Source: Candidatus Bathyarchaeota archaeon
GTDB taxonomy: Archaea; Thermoproteota; DRAE01
DNA: 11,384 nt
Direction of reading: 5' to 3'
Assembly (NCBI GenBank): GCA_011041895.1
Contig: DRAE01000065.1
Location: 1 to 11,384, forward strand
In this document: positions 1 through 6,427 of the stretch, in pieces
Layout of the letters: the number at the start of each line of letters is the position of its first letter
Position numbering within the stretch: position 1 is the stretch's first letter
Notes under the pieces: model-generated
The model's input: only the letters and a program-made list of their open reading frames with translations
Databases searched by the model: none
What the model was told of the DNA's origin: nothing
Translations under genes and position numbers: made by a program

Positions 1-492
1 GTGTCACTTCTTGAAAAAGAGCCTAAAGTTGTAACTCTCGTCCCTGAGGTTCGTATGAACATTGTAATGTCTACATCCTCTCCGCGTTCAATTAATGACA
101 TTGCAGGAATACCCGGGAGACTGACTATTGTACATGGAAGAGTTAAGGCAACAAGTAAACCTGAGTTTGGGGCATCTAAGCATACGGCTTCCGTTTTGCT
201 TATTGCTAGGAAAGTTAATGAAAAGAATAGAGCCTGCATTTGCGTGAAATATGATGATAAAGTCAATGAAGCTTTGATGAAATTAAACTTTAAAGTTGTT
301 TGGATCGACCGTGAAAAGTTTGAAGACGCTGACATCGTTGATATCCTTGAGAAGATTTTAGATGAAATACCACATGAATTTGATGCAATCATTGATCCAG
401 GGTGGATTGGAATAGAGCCCATAGCTTATATTTTTGGAAATGATGCTTTAGATGTTGCAGAAAAAGTTTGCAAGATCGCTAAATGCATTTAA
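1..492 (+). CDS. thiN: ThiN-type thiamine-phosphate synthase domain protein (5' end may lie outside window)
   Basis: The 163 visible residues match the ThiN family, which condenses HMP-PP and thiazole phosphate to thiamine phosphate in many archaea. Seen: a PEVRMNI segment (15-21), IPGR (37-40), GASKH (57-61) and a C-terminal DPGWIGIEPIAYIFG stretch (131-145). From memory, Arg320 and His341 of Pyrobaculum ThiDN are needed for catalysis. R40 and H61 here have the same 21-residue spacing, which favours an active enzyme over the ThiR-type regulators that use a ThiN-like domain only for ligand binding. The frame opens with GTG at the first base of the window, so I cannot tell whether this is a stand-alone ThiN or the C-terminus of a ThiD-ThiN fusion or an HTH-ThiN regulator. 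The 14 residues before PEVR would fit either a short N-terminus or a linker. Its last 14 bases overlap the convergent NAD kinase gene. Confidence 0.8.
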   Translation: MSLLEKEPKVVTLVPEVRMNIVMSTSSPRSINDIAGIPGRLTIVHGRVKATSKPEFGASKHTASVLLIARKVNEKNRACICVKYDDKVNEALMKLNFKVVWIDREKFEDADIVDILEKILDEIPHEFDAIIDPGWIGIEPIAYIFGNDALDVAEKVCKIAKCI

Positions 493-1612
493 CCACGGTA
501 TATTCTCCGTAGTCGGTGACCACTTTCCAGTACCCTTTCAGTTTTTCATCGAGCTCAGGATCCCCTGTATCGACTCGTAGGAATGGCGTTTTAGCAAGTT
601 TCCCACGTGTGGCGATCACTATTATGTTATCCCTTCCAACTTTTCTGATCACTTTTGCACTTATCTGCTGATTTCCTCTGCCGAATATGAAGCCCTGACT
701 TCCTATAGGGGTCACTATTATCTTGGCCTTGTCAAATTTGCCCAGTAGCTCCAGCAGCTTACTTTCATCGACGTCCTTTGCAATAAGCTTTCCATTTAGA
801 ACAACATCTACTCCCAGAAGCGTCTTATTGATTTTAAGCATGTCAGCTATGGCCTTAGTTGTTGTCCCTGGGCCTACAATGTAGAGAGTGTTCTTCTCCA
901 TTTGTTCAATGACCTCCCTTGCAATTCCCATTTTATTCAGCTCCTCATCGTGTGTAGGCTGCGAGTATGATTTTGAGGATTGCAGGAGAAATCTATCAAT
1001 TGGAGATTTTAGATACCCCTTTAACTTTGCTGCTAGTATACCCTTTCTAAAGAGATCCTCGTCCAAGTCCATGACCTCAACAGTTCCAAGAGGCGCACCT
1101 CCCTTTAAGTATTTTACTAGGAGGTCTGCTGCAGCCTCAGGAGAAGATGCAAACACTCCACTATGCATCTTCACTCCTGTTGGGATGCCGATGATTGGGG
1201 TTCTATCCTTTATGGCTTCATAGATATCGCATGCTGTCCCATCTCCTCCAGCAAAGGCTATGATTTCAACACCTATCTTTTCCATTTCACGAGCAGCTCT
1301 AACCGTATCCTCAGCTGTGGTTTTCTCAGAAGACAGCTTCCCTATCACAATAGGTTTAAATCCAGCCTTAATCGCCTCTTTCTCACCCATTGGATGCGGG
1401 TAGGTATACAGCTGAAGCTTTAAGTTCTCACTTTCCAGTAGGGTTTTCAATCTCCTTAAAAATCGTAGAGTTCTTTTGGGGGCTACAGGCTTAGCACCTC
1501 TTTTAATGGCCTCTCTTAAGATTTCCTCTCCATCGGTTCCCTTTAAGCCTACACTCCCACCCATGCCTGCTATGGGGTTGACTATTAGACCTACTTTAAA
1601 ACTTGTTTGCAT
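479..1612 (-). CDS. ATP-NAD kinase family protein (COG3199/AcoX-like)
   Basis: A 377-residue cytosolic protein of the NAD kinase/diacylglycerol kinase-like fold, in the long COG3199 branch that also contains AcoX. It probably phosphorylates NAD to NADP; polyphosphate as donor is possible but cannot be judged from sequence. Seen: an N-terminal VNPIAGMGG loop (11-19), the family signature GGDGTACDI (122-130) and the second nucleotide-site segment GIPTGVKMHS (142-151). A C-terminal half (about 240-377) carries GPGTTTKAIADML (247-259) and a second glycine-rich IGSQGFIFGRGNQQ patch (303-316). Its length fits this branch rather than the roughly 250-300-residue canonical NadK. It starts at ATG 10 bases after the hsp20 stop without a clear SD, so it is probably the last gene of a PAC2-hsp20-kinase transcript. 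The family call is firm; the substrate is inferred. Confidence 0.82.
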   Translation of the reverse strand: MQTSFKVGLIVNPIAGMGGSVGLKGTDGEEILREAIKRGAKPVAPKRTLRFLRRLKTLLESENLKLQLYTYPHPMGEKEAIKAGFKPIVIGKLSSEKTTAEDTVRAAREMEKIGVEIIAFAGGDGTACDIYEAIKDRTPIIGIPTGVKMHSGVFASSPEAAADLLVKYLKGGAPLGTVEVMDLDEDLFRKGILAAKLKGYLKSPIDRFLLQSSKSYSQPTHDEELNKMGIAREVIEQMEKNTLYIVGPGTTTKAIADMLKINKTLLGVDVVLNGKLIAKDVDESKLLELLGKFDKAKIIVTPIGSQGFIFGRGNQQISAKVIRKVGRDNIIVIATRGKLAKTPFLRVDTGDPELDEKLKGYWKVVTDYGEYTVVKCI

Positions 1613-1622
1613 AGTGCTCAGG

Positions 1623-2075
1623 TTACTTTATGTGAATTTTAAATCCTCTTATTTTCTTTGGTATCACGATTTTAAGTATTCCATTTCTGAAGTAGGCTTT
1701 GGCCTCCCTTGCCTCAACTTCCGTTGGAAGATCCACTACCTTATAGAAGAACTTGAATGGTGGATGCTTGTGAAGCACATCCCAGTCGTCGAAGGTTATT
1801 GGCTTGTCTATGCTAGCTTTTATTTCAAGATGCTTCTCTCCAATGTAGAGGTCTATGTTCCTTTTGCTTCTAACGAATGGGAGATCAGCTGTAACTATTA
1901 CTTCATCCTCAGTCTCATGAACCTCCACTAGGGGCTCAAGGCAGCATTTTTCAACATTAAAAAGCGGCTTCGCTGTAAACTCCCTCTCCACTTTCTCGAA
2001 GATTTCATCAAATCTTTCCTTTACACTTGATATCAGTTCATCGATTTCCTTGAAGATATCCTTTTTTCGCTTCAT
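1623..2075 (-). CDS. hsp20: Small heat-shock protein (Hsp20/alpha-crystallin family)
   Basis: A 150-residue ATP-independent holdase that keeps unfolding proteins soluble as an oligomer. Seen: a charged, helix-prone N-terminal arm (about 1-35) and an alpha-crystallin domain from about 48 to 140 ending in the signature AYFRNGILKIVIPK (127-140). The tail holds an I-x-I motif (I147-H148-I149), which in this family docks into a neighbouring subunit during oligomer assembly. The frame is open from an ATG at 2105, which would add ten residues and overlap PAC2 by 26 bases. I chose the ATG at 2075 because AGGTGA sits four bases upstream of it and the added residues (SFHHYTGDV) look untypical. The gene then starts four bases after the PAC2 stop, indicating translational coupling. 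Cysteines C44 and C45 just before the domain are unusual but not diagnostic. Confidence 0.9.
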   Translation of the reverse strand: MKRKKDIFKEIDELISSVKERFDEIFEKVEREFTAKPLFNVEKCCLEPLVEVHETEDEVIVTADLPFVRSKRNIDLYIGEKHLEIKASIDKPITFDDWDVLHKHPPFKFFYKVVDLPTEVEAREAKAYFRNGILKIVIPKKIRGFKIHIK

Positions 2076-2079
2076 CACA

Positions 2080-2085
2080 TCACCT
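2080..2085 (-). promoter_or_regulatory. Shine-Dalgarno of hsp20 built from the last two codons of the PAC2 gene
   Basis: On the minus strand the final Arg codon AGG and stop TGA of the PAC2 gene read AGGTGA, followed by TGTG and the ATG at 2075. This pairs well with the archaeal 16S 3' end and decides the hsp20 start in favour of 2075 over 2105. Ribosomes terminating on PAC2 would be placed directly on the hsp20 start. Confidence 0.7.
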
Positions 2086-2844
2086 GTATAGTGGTGGAAG
2101 CTCATACTCCTTCATCTTACCCATTCTTCTCATGACATCAGATGTATGGCGCATCAAGTCTCGGGTCCTCACTCTGATCTCCTCAGCCTTCTTCAATAAT
2201 TCCTCTACACTAATGTTGGTCTTAAGCATTTTATTCAGAATTTCGATTATCGAAGCAGCTGCTCCTGGATCAGGATAATTTAAAAAGGATTGCGCCATTA
2301 GTGAAAGTGCGTTTAAACCTTTTTTGACCGACTCCATTAAGGCTATTGCATGTGGCCCTACTAATATACCTTCTCTAAAAGTGTCTGCCCCATGCTTCTT
2401 AGCAACTTTCAGTGTTTCATCATTTGTTGCAACTGCAAAAACTTTAGGGGAATCTATTTCAAGTCTATTTGGTGAAGGGGTTCCTCCCGGAATTAAAAGC
2501 AGGCTGGCATTCTTTTCAATGGCCCAGCTCACAATTTTTGATATTAATGGCCTGATAACAGTTGTTGGGATAGGTATCTCAGAGACTATTATCACTATTC
2601 CATTTTTCTCGTATATCCTTATTGGAGCAAGTATTTTTCCTTCATGTATTATCGTTATCGGAGGGAAAAGCTCAGACTCTATTTCGCCTATGACACGAGG
2701 TTCAAGAGATTCTATCATCTGCATCGCAGATATTACGCCTACAAGCCCTACATCGGGTAGAGCTAGTATTATGGTGGGGTTTTTAGCCTTCAATGGACGG
2801 CTTTCAATGATCTTGATCTGCTCCTCTTCACCCAAAATTTTCAC
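2080..2844 (-). CDS. PAC2 family proteasome assembly chaperone-like protein with C-terminal HbYX motif
   Basis: A 254-residue member of the PAC2/COG2047 family, which includes archaeal PbaA/PbaB and eukaryotic Pba2/PAC2. Seen: the opening strand TIILALPDVGLVGVISA (24-40), the LIPGGTPSP loop (117-125), an FREGILVGPHAIAL stretch (156-169) and a helical C-terminal region (213-244). The protein ends in Leu-Tyr-Arg (252-254), preceded by LPP. A terminal hydrophobic-Tyr-any (HbYX) tripeptide is the motif by which PbaB, PAN and PA200 insert into the 20S proteasome alpha-ring pockets, so a 20S interaction is a reasonable inference. The start is GTG; no other good start is in frame before M41, and an in-frame stop lies five codons upstream. 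It is the first gene of a unit with hsp20 and the NAD kinase, after a 63-base gap from the glutamate-synthase-like gene. Confidence 0.88.
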   Translation of the reverse strand: MKILGEEEQIKIIESRPLKAKNPTIILALPDVGLVGVISAMQMIESLEPRVIGEIESELFPPITIIHEGKILAPIRIYEKNGIVIIVSEIPIPTTVIRPLISKIVSWAIEKNASLLLIPGGTPSPNRLEIDSPKVFAVATNDETLKVAKKHGADTFREGILVGPHAIALMESVKKGLNALSLMAQSFLNYPDPGAAASIIEILNKMLKTNISVEELLKKAEEIRVRTRDLMRHTSDVMRRMGKMKEYELPPLYR

Positions 2845-2860
2845 CTTTGCATGATCCTAC

Positions 2861-2870
2861 TATAAACTAT
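2861..2870 (-). promoter_or_regulatory. Possible TATA element of the PAC2-hsp20-NAD kinase unit
   Basis: The minus strand reads ATAGTTTATA in an otherwise mixed-base gap. The element is closer to the GTG start (16 bases between) than the usual 26-27 bases from TATA centre to transcription start. Transcription would therefore begin at or slightly inside the assigned start, so either the promoter or the start codon is imperfectly placed. Low confidence. Confidence 0.35.
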
Positions 2871-2880
2871 CATGCTAAGG

Positions 2881-2906
2881 GAAATAAAAATGGAGGAGGG
2901 AGAGAG
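2881..2906 (-). terminator. Pyrimidine-rich/T-tract terminator after the glutamate-synthase-like gene
   Basis: Directly after the TAA stop at 2908 the minus strand enters a run of almost only C and T, followed by ATTTTTATTTCC. No hairpin is seen. Archaeal intrinsic termination depends on T-rich tracts in the non-template strand, so this is a credible terminator separating the gene from the PAC2 unit. Confidence 0.5.
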
Positions 2907-2907
2907 T

Positions 2908-4512
2908 TTAGCCTAGAAGGATGCTCTCTAGCTTGTCTGCATCCACGTCTGAGATGAATGGTAGACCAGTTACCCTCGCAGCCTTCTCTGTTAGACATGC
3001 TAGGTCGTTTCTGTTGATTAGGTGTAGCTTGAACTTTCTTACACCAGCACAGAGCTGCTGTATTCCAGTTCCTAGCTTATCTACGAAGTAGGTATATAGT
3101 CCAACTGCGCTCCATGGGATTCCATCTTTCTTGCCTACTACGTCCTCTCCATACTTCTCCTGGAGCTCTGATACTGTGATGAAAAACTTCTCTGGCTTGT
3201 CGCCATACTTGTCAGCGAAGTTCTTTGGCAATCTTCCCTTCTCAGCTAACTCTGAGAAGTATGTTGCCTTCATTACGGCTGTTATTGGAGCCCTTGCCAT
3301 TGAAATTGTCTTCACATATGGGCCGTCTCCAAAGTTGCTCATTGCAATTGCCTTGAATATCTGTCCCTCGTTTACGAAGCCGCCTGCCATTGCAATATCT
3401 GGCACATACTTGCCATGCTTCTTCAATATCTCTAGACATTTGAGAACTATTGCCTCTAGATACACTGTTGGAACACCTAGCTCGTGCATGTGGTTAATTG
3501 GGCTCATTCCAGTTCCGCCGCCGGTTCCGTCAAAGGTTAATAGGTCAATCTTAGCCTCTGAAGCACACTTCAGTGTGAAGGCAACTATCTCTGGCCTATA
3601 TGATCCAGTTTTCAGGAATACCTTCTTTGCACCCTGCTCCCTCAGCCACTCAATATCCTCTACAAAGTCCTTCTGATTTGGCATCCCAACTCTACTGTGT
3701 CTCTCAAAGCTCTTTAGGACGCCAGCCTTGAAGGCCTCTTGGACAACTGGATCCTCTGGGTCTGGGATTACGAGGTAGCCTCTCTTCTTTAGCATGATAG
3801 CCTTGTCTAGGTCATATATTCTAACCTCTCCGCCTATGGCCTTTGCACCCTGACCCCATTTTCTCTCGATTATGTTAACCTCTAGCTTTGAGAGAACGTA
3901 CACGTCTACTCCTAGCCTCTGATCCTCAACGTTTGTCTGGACTACGATATCACCGTATTTCTCATCCCAAAACTTTCTGTACGTCTCAATTCTGTAATTC
4001 ATGTCAGGTGAATCCTCTACTTTGCCGTTCGTTATCTTTGAATTGGGATCCATTCCACAAACGTTCTCACCTACCGTCATTATGGTTCCAGATATGGCAG
4101 CACCTATAGCTAGTCCATCCCAGTTGTTCTTAGCAACTGCAGTTGAACCTAGAGCAGCAATTATCACTGGAACTCTCAGCTTTACGCCTCCAGCCTCAGT
4201 AGTTATGTCAACGTTTGGGAACAGCGCCTTGTCAGGGTCGGGTTCAATTCCCTCAGCGCCTCGTACTGTTGATAGTATCTGTATATGTGACCAGTCTAGA
4301 TAGAAATCCTTATTGGCGGCTGCAGTGCTCCATCCGAACTGCTCTGGCTCTGGATATAGTACTTCTCTGCCCCTGAACGCTGACTTGCCGATTTCACACA
4401 GCACAGGACATTCCTTTATGCAAATGGGGCACATGCCGCTCAAGGGGCTTATGTCAGGGACTCTAACTCGTGTTGCGTTTGTGGATTTCCAATTCGCATG
4501 AATATCTGGCAT
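2908..4512 (-). CDS. FMN-binding glutamate synthase-like protein (archaeal type, N-terminal Cys motif)
   Basis: A 534-residue protein of the glutamate synthase FMN/central domain family (COG0069). In GltB this TIM barrel converts 2-oxoglutarate plus ammonia to glutamate. Seen: the barrel from about 75 to 490, QGAKAIGG (221-228, equivalent to the family QGAKPGEGG), and the FMN phosphate-binding segment FDGTGGGTGMSP (327-338) followed by MAGGF (375-379). Two departures stand out. The N-terminus has C28-x2-C31-x3-C35-x3-C39, which could bind a metal or Fe-S cluster. Where canonical GltB has its 3Fe-4S triad (CxxxxxCxxxxC), there are only C488 and C506, far apart. There is no amidotransferase domain, and no gltD-like gene is in the window. 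The start is ATG with GGGGGAG six bases upstream. It appears monocistronic. The reaction may not be classical glutamate synthesis. Confidence 0.82.
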   Translation of the reverse strand: MPDIHANWKSTNATRVRVPDISPLSGMCPICIKECPVLCEIGKSAFRGREVLYPEPEQFGWSTAAANKDFYLDWSHIQILSTVRGAEGIEPDPDKALFPNVDITTEAGGVKLRVPVIIAALGSTAVAKNNWDGLAIGAAISGTIMTVGENVCGMDPNSKITNGKVEDSPDMNYRIETYRKFWDEKYGDIVVQTNVEDQRLGVDVYVLSKLEVNIIERKWGQGAKAIGGEVRIYDLDKAIMLKKRGYLVIPDPEDPVVQEAFKAGVLKSFERHSRVGMPNQKDFVEDIEWLREQGAKKVFLKTGSYRPEIVAFTLKCASEAKIDLLTFDGTGGGTGMSPINHMHELGVPTVYLEAIVLKCLEILKKHGKYVPDIAMAGGFVNEGQIFKAIAMSNFGDGPYVKTISMARAPITAVMKATYFSELAEKGRLPKNFADKYGDKPEKFFITVSELQEKYGEDVVGKKDGIPWSAVGLYTYFVDKLGTGIQQLCAGVRKFKLHLINRNDLACLTEKAARVTGLPFISDVDADKLESILLG

Positions 4513-4518
4513 ATTTAT

Positions 4519-4525
4519 CTCCCCC
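4519..4525 (-). promoter_or_regulatory. Shine-Dalgarno of the glutamate-synthase-like gene
   Basis: GGGGGAG on the minus strand lies six bases before the ATG at 4512, confirming that start and implying a leadered mRNA. Confidence 0.6.
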
Positions 4526-4554
4526 GGAAAGAGTTATGTTAGCTACTACTAATT

Positions 4555-4568
4555 GTTTATAAATTTAA
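4555..4568 (-). promoter_or_regulatory. TATA box with BRE-like upstream bases for the glutamate-synthase-like gene
   Basis: The minus strand reads TTAAATTTATAAAC. A strong archaeal TATA box (TTTATAAA, itself palindromic) is preceded by A-rich BRE-like bases. Transcription about 26 bases downstream would give a leader of roughly 20-25 bases that includes the SD. Because TTTATAAA reads the same on both strands it could also fire rightwards, but TIP49 has a better-placed element at 4586. Confidence 0.6.
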
Positions 4569-4585
4569 CTCCAGGCTAGTCGCTG

Positions 4586-4597
4586 AAAAGCATAAAT
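4586..4597 (+). promoter_or_regulatory. BRE/TATA promoter of the TIP49 gene
   Basis: AAAAGCATAAAT combines a purine-rich BRE (AAAAG) and a TATA-like CATAAAT. The expected transcription start is near 4620, leaving a leader of about 25-30 bases with a G-rich SD (4634-4639). The same 12 bases recur upstream of the nitroreductase at 9466-9477, which supports the call. Confidence 0.6.
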
Positions 4598-4602
4598 GGA
4601 AG

Positions 4603-4614
4603 TTATACGTATAA
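4603..4614. promoter_or_regulatory. 12-base perfect palindrome in the TIP49 promoter (candidate operator)
   Basis: TTATACGTATAA reads identically on both strands. It lies between the TATA element (4591-4597) and the predicted transcription start (about 4620), where a dimeric regulator would block polymerase. No regulator is assigned. It could also be chance in AT-rich DNA. Confidence 0.4.
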
Positions 4615-4647
4615 TTTGGAGATACTGCTTCTCGGGGGGCTTTAGGA

Positions 4648-6003
4648 ATGTCCGAGATACGTGAAATAACCTCTGCAAGATTTAGGAGAGTTGGCGCCCA
4701 CAGTCATATAAAGGGGCTTGGACTAAAGGGGTTGAAGGCACTTCCAGTAGCCGACGGCATGGTTGGACAAGTGAAGGCTAGGGAAGCTGCAGGAATAATC
4801 GTGAAAATGATCAAGGAGGGAAAGATGGCTGGGAGGGCAATATTGCTTGCTGGACCCGTTGGAAGCGGTAAAACGGCTATAGCCTATGCTATTGCAAAGG
4901 AGCTTGGAGAAGATGTTCCATTCATTTCGATAAGTGGAAGCGAGGTTTACTCAGCTGAAATTAAGAAAAGTGAGGTTTTAATGCAAGCAATGCGAAAGGC
5001 AATTGGCGTCAGAATACATGAGTATAGGCAAGTCTATGAGGGAGAGATAACTGAGCTTGATATAAAGTTCGAGAAGAACCCCTATAATCCATATCAGCAG
5101 GTTCCAGTAGGAGCTGTGCTGGGACTGAGAACAAAGAAGGAGGAGAAGCGATTTAATGTTGGGCAGAATATAGCGATAGGTTTGATAAATCAGGGATGTC
5201 GTGTCGGGGACATAATAGAGATAGATGCTGAAACTGGAAGAGTTGTTAGACTGGGAAGAAGCATGGAGGCCAAGAGAACAGCGGATATTGAAGCTGAAAG
5301 ATATGTACCTGTACCTGATGGAACCATACTAAAAGAAAAAGAGTTTGTCTATACAGTTACGCTACATGATCTAGACGAGATGCAGGCAAGAAGAGGAAGT
5401 TTTCTATCACTGCTCTTTGGAGGAGGAGAGGAGAAGGAAATTAGTCCAGAGATTAGAGAGGAAGTCGACACAAAGGTCAAGGAACTTGTAAACGCTGGTA
5501 GGGCGGAGATCATTCCAGGAGTACTGTTCATAGATGAAGTTCACATGCTTGACATAGAGCTTTTCTCATTCCTGTGTAGAGCAATGGAAAGCGAACTTGC
5601 ACCAATAATCATACTTGCAACAAACAGGGGAATTGCTAGGATAAGGGGAACAGATTACAAGTCTCCTCATGGAATGCCACCGGATCTACTTGATCGACTC
5701 CTCATAATCATAACGGAGCCCTATAGTAGAGATGAAATCAAGAAGATACTTGAAATAAGAGCAAAAGAGGAAAATGTGAAGATAAGTGAGAAAGCACTAA
5801 ATTATTTAACTAGCATTGGTGAAAAACATAGTCTTAGATACGCTGTTCAATTGCTTACTCCAGCGTATGTCATTGCAAAAGAGAACGGTAGAGATGAAGT
5901 CACACTTGAAGATATCAAAAAGGTAACGAAGTTGTTCAGTGACGTATCAAAGTCGGCGAGATACCTTAAGGAACTCGAGGAAAAGTTTATCACAGTATCC
6001 TAA
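4648..6003 (+). CDS. TIP49/RuvBL-family AAA+ ATPase
   Basis: A 451-residue archaeal homologue of eukaryotic RuvBL1/RuvBL2 (TIP49a/b, pontin/reptin), AAA+ ATPases that form hexameric rings and act in chromatin remodelling, snoRNP assembly and DNA repair. The archaeal role is poorly known. Seen: Walker A GPVGSGKT (69-76); the domain II OB-fold insertion typical of TIP49 from about 125 to 285, with conserved VYEGEITELDI (129-139) and GDIIEIDAETG (187-197); Walker B LFIDEVHMLDIE (293-304); sensor 1 ATNRG (324-328); an arginine-finger-containing region DLLDRLLII (346-354); and sensor 2 SLRYAVQLL (395-403). Length and order fit a complete single-copy enzyme. The ATG follows GGGGGG by eight bases. 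Its 3' end overlaps the convergent nuclease gene by four bases. Confidence 0.95.
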   Translation: MSEIREITSARFRRVGAHSHIKGLGLKGLKALPVADGMVGQVKAREAAGIIVKMIKEGKMAGRAILLAGPVGSGKTAIAYAIAKELGEDVPFISISGSEVYSAEIKKSEVLMQAMRKAIGVRIHEYRQVYEGEITELDIKFEKNPYNPYQQVPVGAVLGLRTKKEEKRFNVGQNIAIGLINQGCRVGDIIEIDAETGRVVRLGRSMEAKRTADIEAERYVPVPDGTILKEKEFVYTVTLHDLDEMQARRGSFLSLLFGGGEEKEISPEIREEVDTKVKELVNAGRAEIIPGVLFIDEVHMLDIELFSFLCRAMESELAPIIILATNRGIARIRGTDYKSPHGMPPDLLDRLLIIITEPYSRDEIKKILEIRAKEENVKISEKALNYLTSIGEKHSLRYAVQLLTPAYVIAKENGRDEVTLEDIKKVTKLFSDVSKSARYLKELEEKFITVS

Positions 6004-6419
6004 AACACTTTTTCCCCTAGGCTTTTTAGAAAGTTTATAAACTCCTCAGGCTTGAACTGGAGCACATACTTTGAGTTATAGCTGAAACCGTTAGCTACGA
6101 GAACCGGAACAACATTCTTTTGTTTGACGTTGAACTTCTCACAGAGCATTGGAAGCATTCTCTCAAAATTTTTCCTGAGCTGTCTTATAGCTTTTCTCTG
6201 TTCTCCTTTACTTAACTCATAGTTTTTACACTCAACAACAAACCCTGTGTCACCTCTAATTAGAACTACATCTACATTCCACCACCTGACTTTAACGATG
6301 AAGCCGTTTTCCCTTGCCACTGATGCAATCCTATCCTCTAGCTCAACCCCTTTAAGTACATTTTCTGCCATTAGAGCAGGATCTCGCTTCATATTTCTTA
6401 ACTTAACCATGTGCACCAT
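6000..6419 (-). CDS. Small PD-(D/E)XK nuclease-like protein (Mrr/Hjc-type fold)
   Basis: A 139-residue protein with the restriction-endonuclease-like core. Seen: an N-terminal helix with E28 in ELEDRIASVARENGF, then KVRWWNVDVVLI giving D50, then the strand GFVVECKNYE giving E63-x-K65, followed by a basic helix KGEQRKAIRQLRKN (71-84). E28, D50, E63 and K65 form a complete metal-dependent active site of this superfamily. The layout resembles Holliday junction resolvase Hjc and Mrr-like DNA endonucleases, but it is not a clear member of a named family, so the substrate (DNA presumably) is unknown. It starts eight bases after the KaiC-like stop and is surely co-transcribed. The ATG at 6419 lacks an SD; in-frame ATGs at 6410 and 6392 are alternatives, and the conserved core begins only after residue 20. 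The stop overlaps TIP49 tail-to-tail. Confidence 0.72.
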   Translation of the reverse strand: MVHMVKLRNMKRDPALMAENVLKGVELEDRIASVARENGFIVKVRWWNVDVVLIRGDTGFVVECKNYELSKGEQRKAIRQLRKNFERMLPMLCEKFNVKQKNVVPVLVANGFSYNSKYVLQFKPEEFINFLKSLGEKVF

Positions 6420-6427
6420 TAAAGTTT

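Noticed and set aside
491..512. Short inverted repeat ACGG/CCGT just after the ThiN stop, a possible hairpin terminator
   Set aside because: Only four base pairs with an eight-base loop, no T-run after it, and it lies inside the kinase coding sequence.
1476..1931. Plus-strand open frame of 151 codons across the kinase/hsp20 junction
   Set aside because: It crosses two well-supported minus-strand genes and encodes no recognisable domain; a by-product of codon bias.
2076..2105. Extended hsp20 start at the ATG at 2105
   Set aside because: It would overlap PAC2 by 26 bases and lacks an SD, whereas ATG at 2075 has AGGTGA at good spacing.
2324..2854. Plus-strand open frame of 176 codons antisense to PAC2
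   Set aside because: Exact antisense of a conserved family; low-complexity Ser/Ile-rich translation.
3131..3676. A 181-codon open frame on the plus strand inside the glutamate-synthase-like gene
   Set aside because: It is the antisense shadow of a well-conserved gene; its translation is Ser/Pro-rich with no family signature and has no promoter or SD.
6007..6015. T-run after the TIP49 stop as a terminator
   Set aside because: A run of five Ts inside the nuclease coding sequence is too short to call without 3'-end data, though the TIP49 transcript must end near here.
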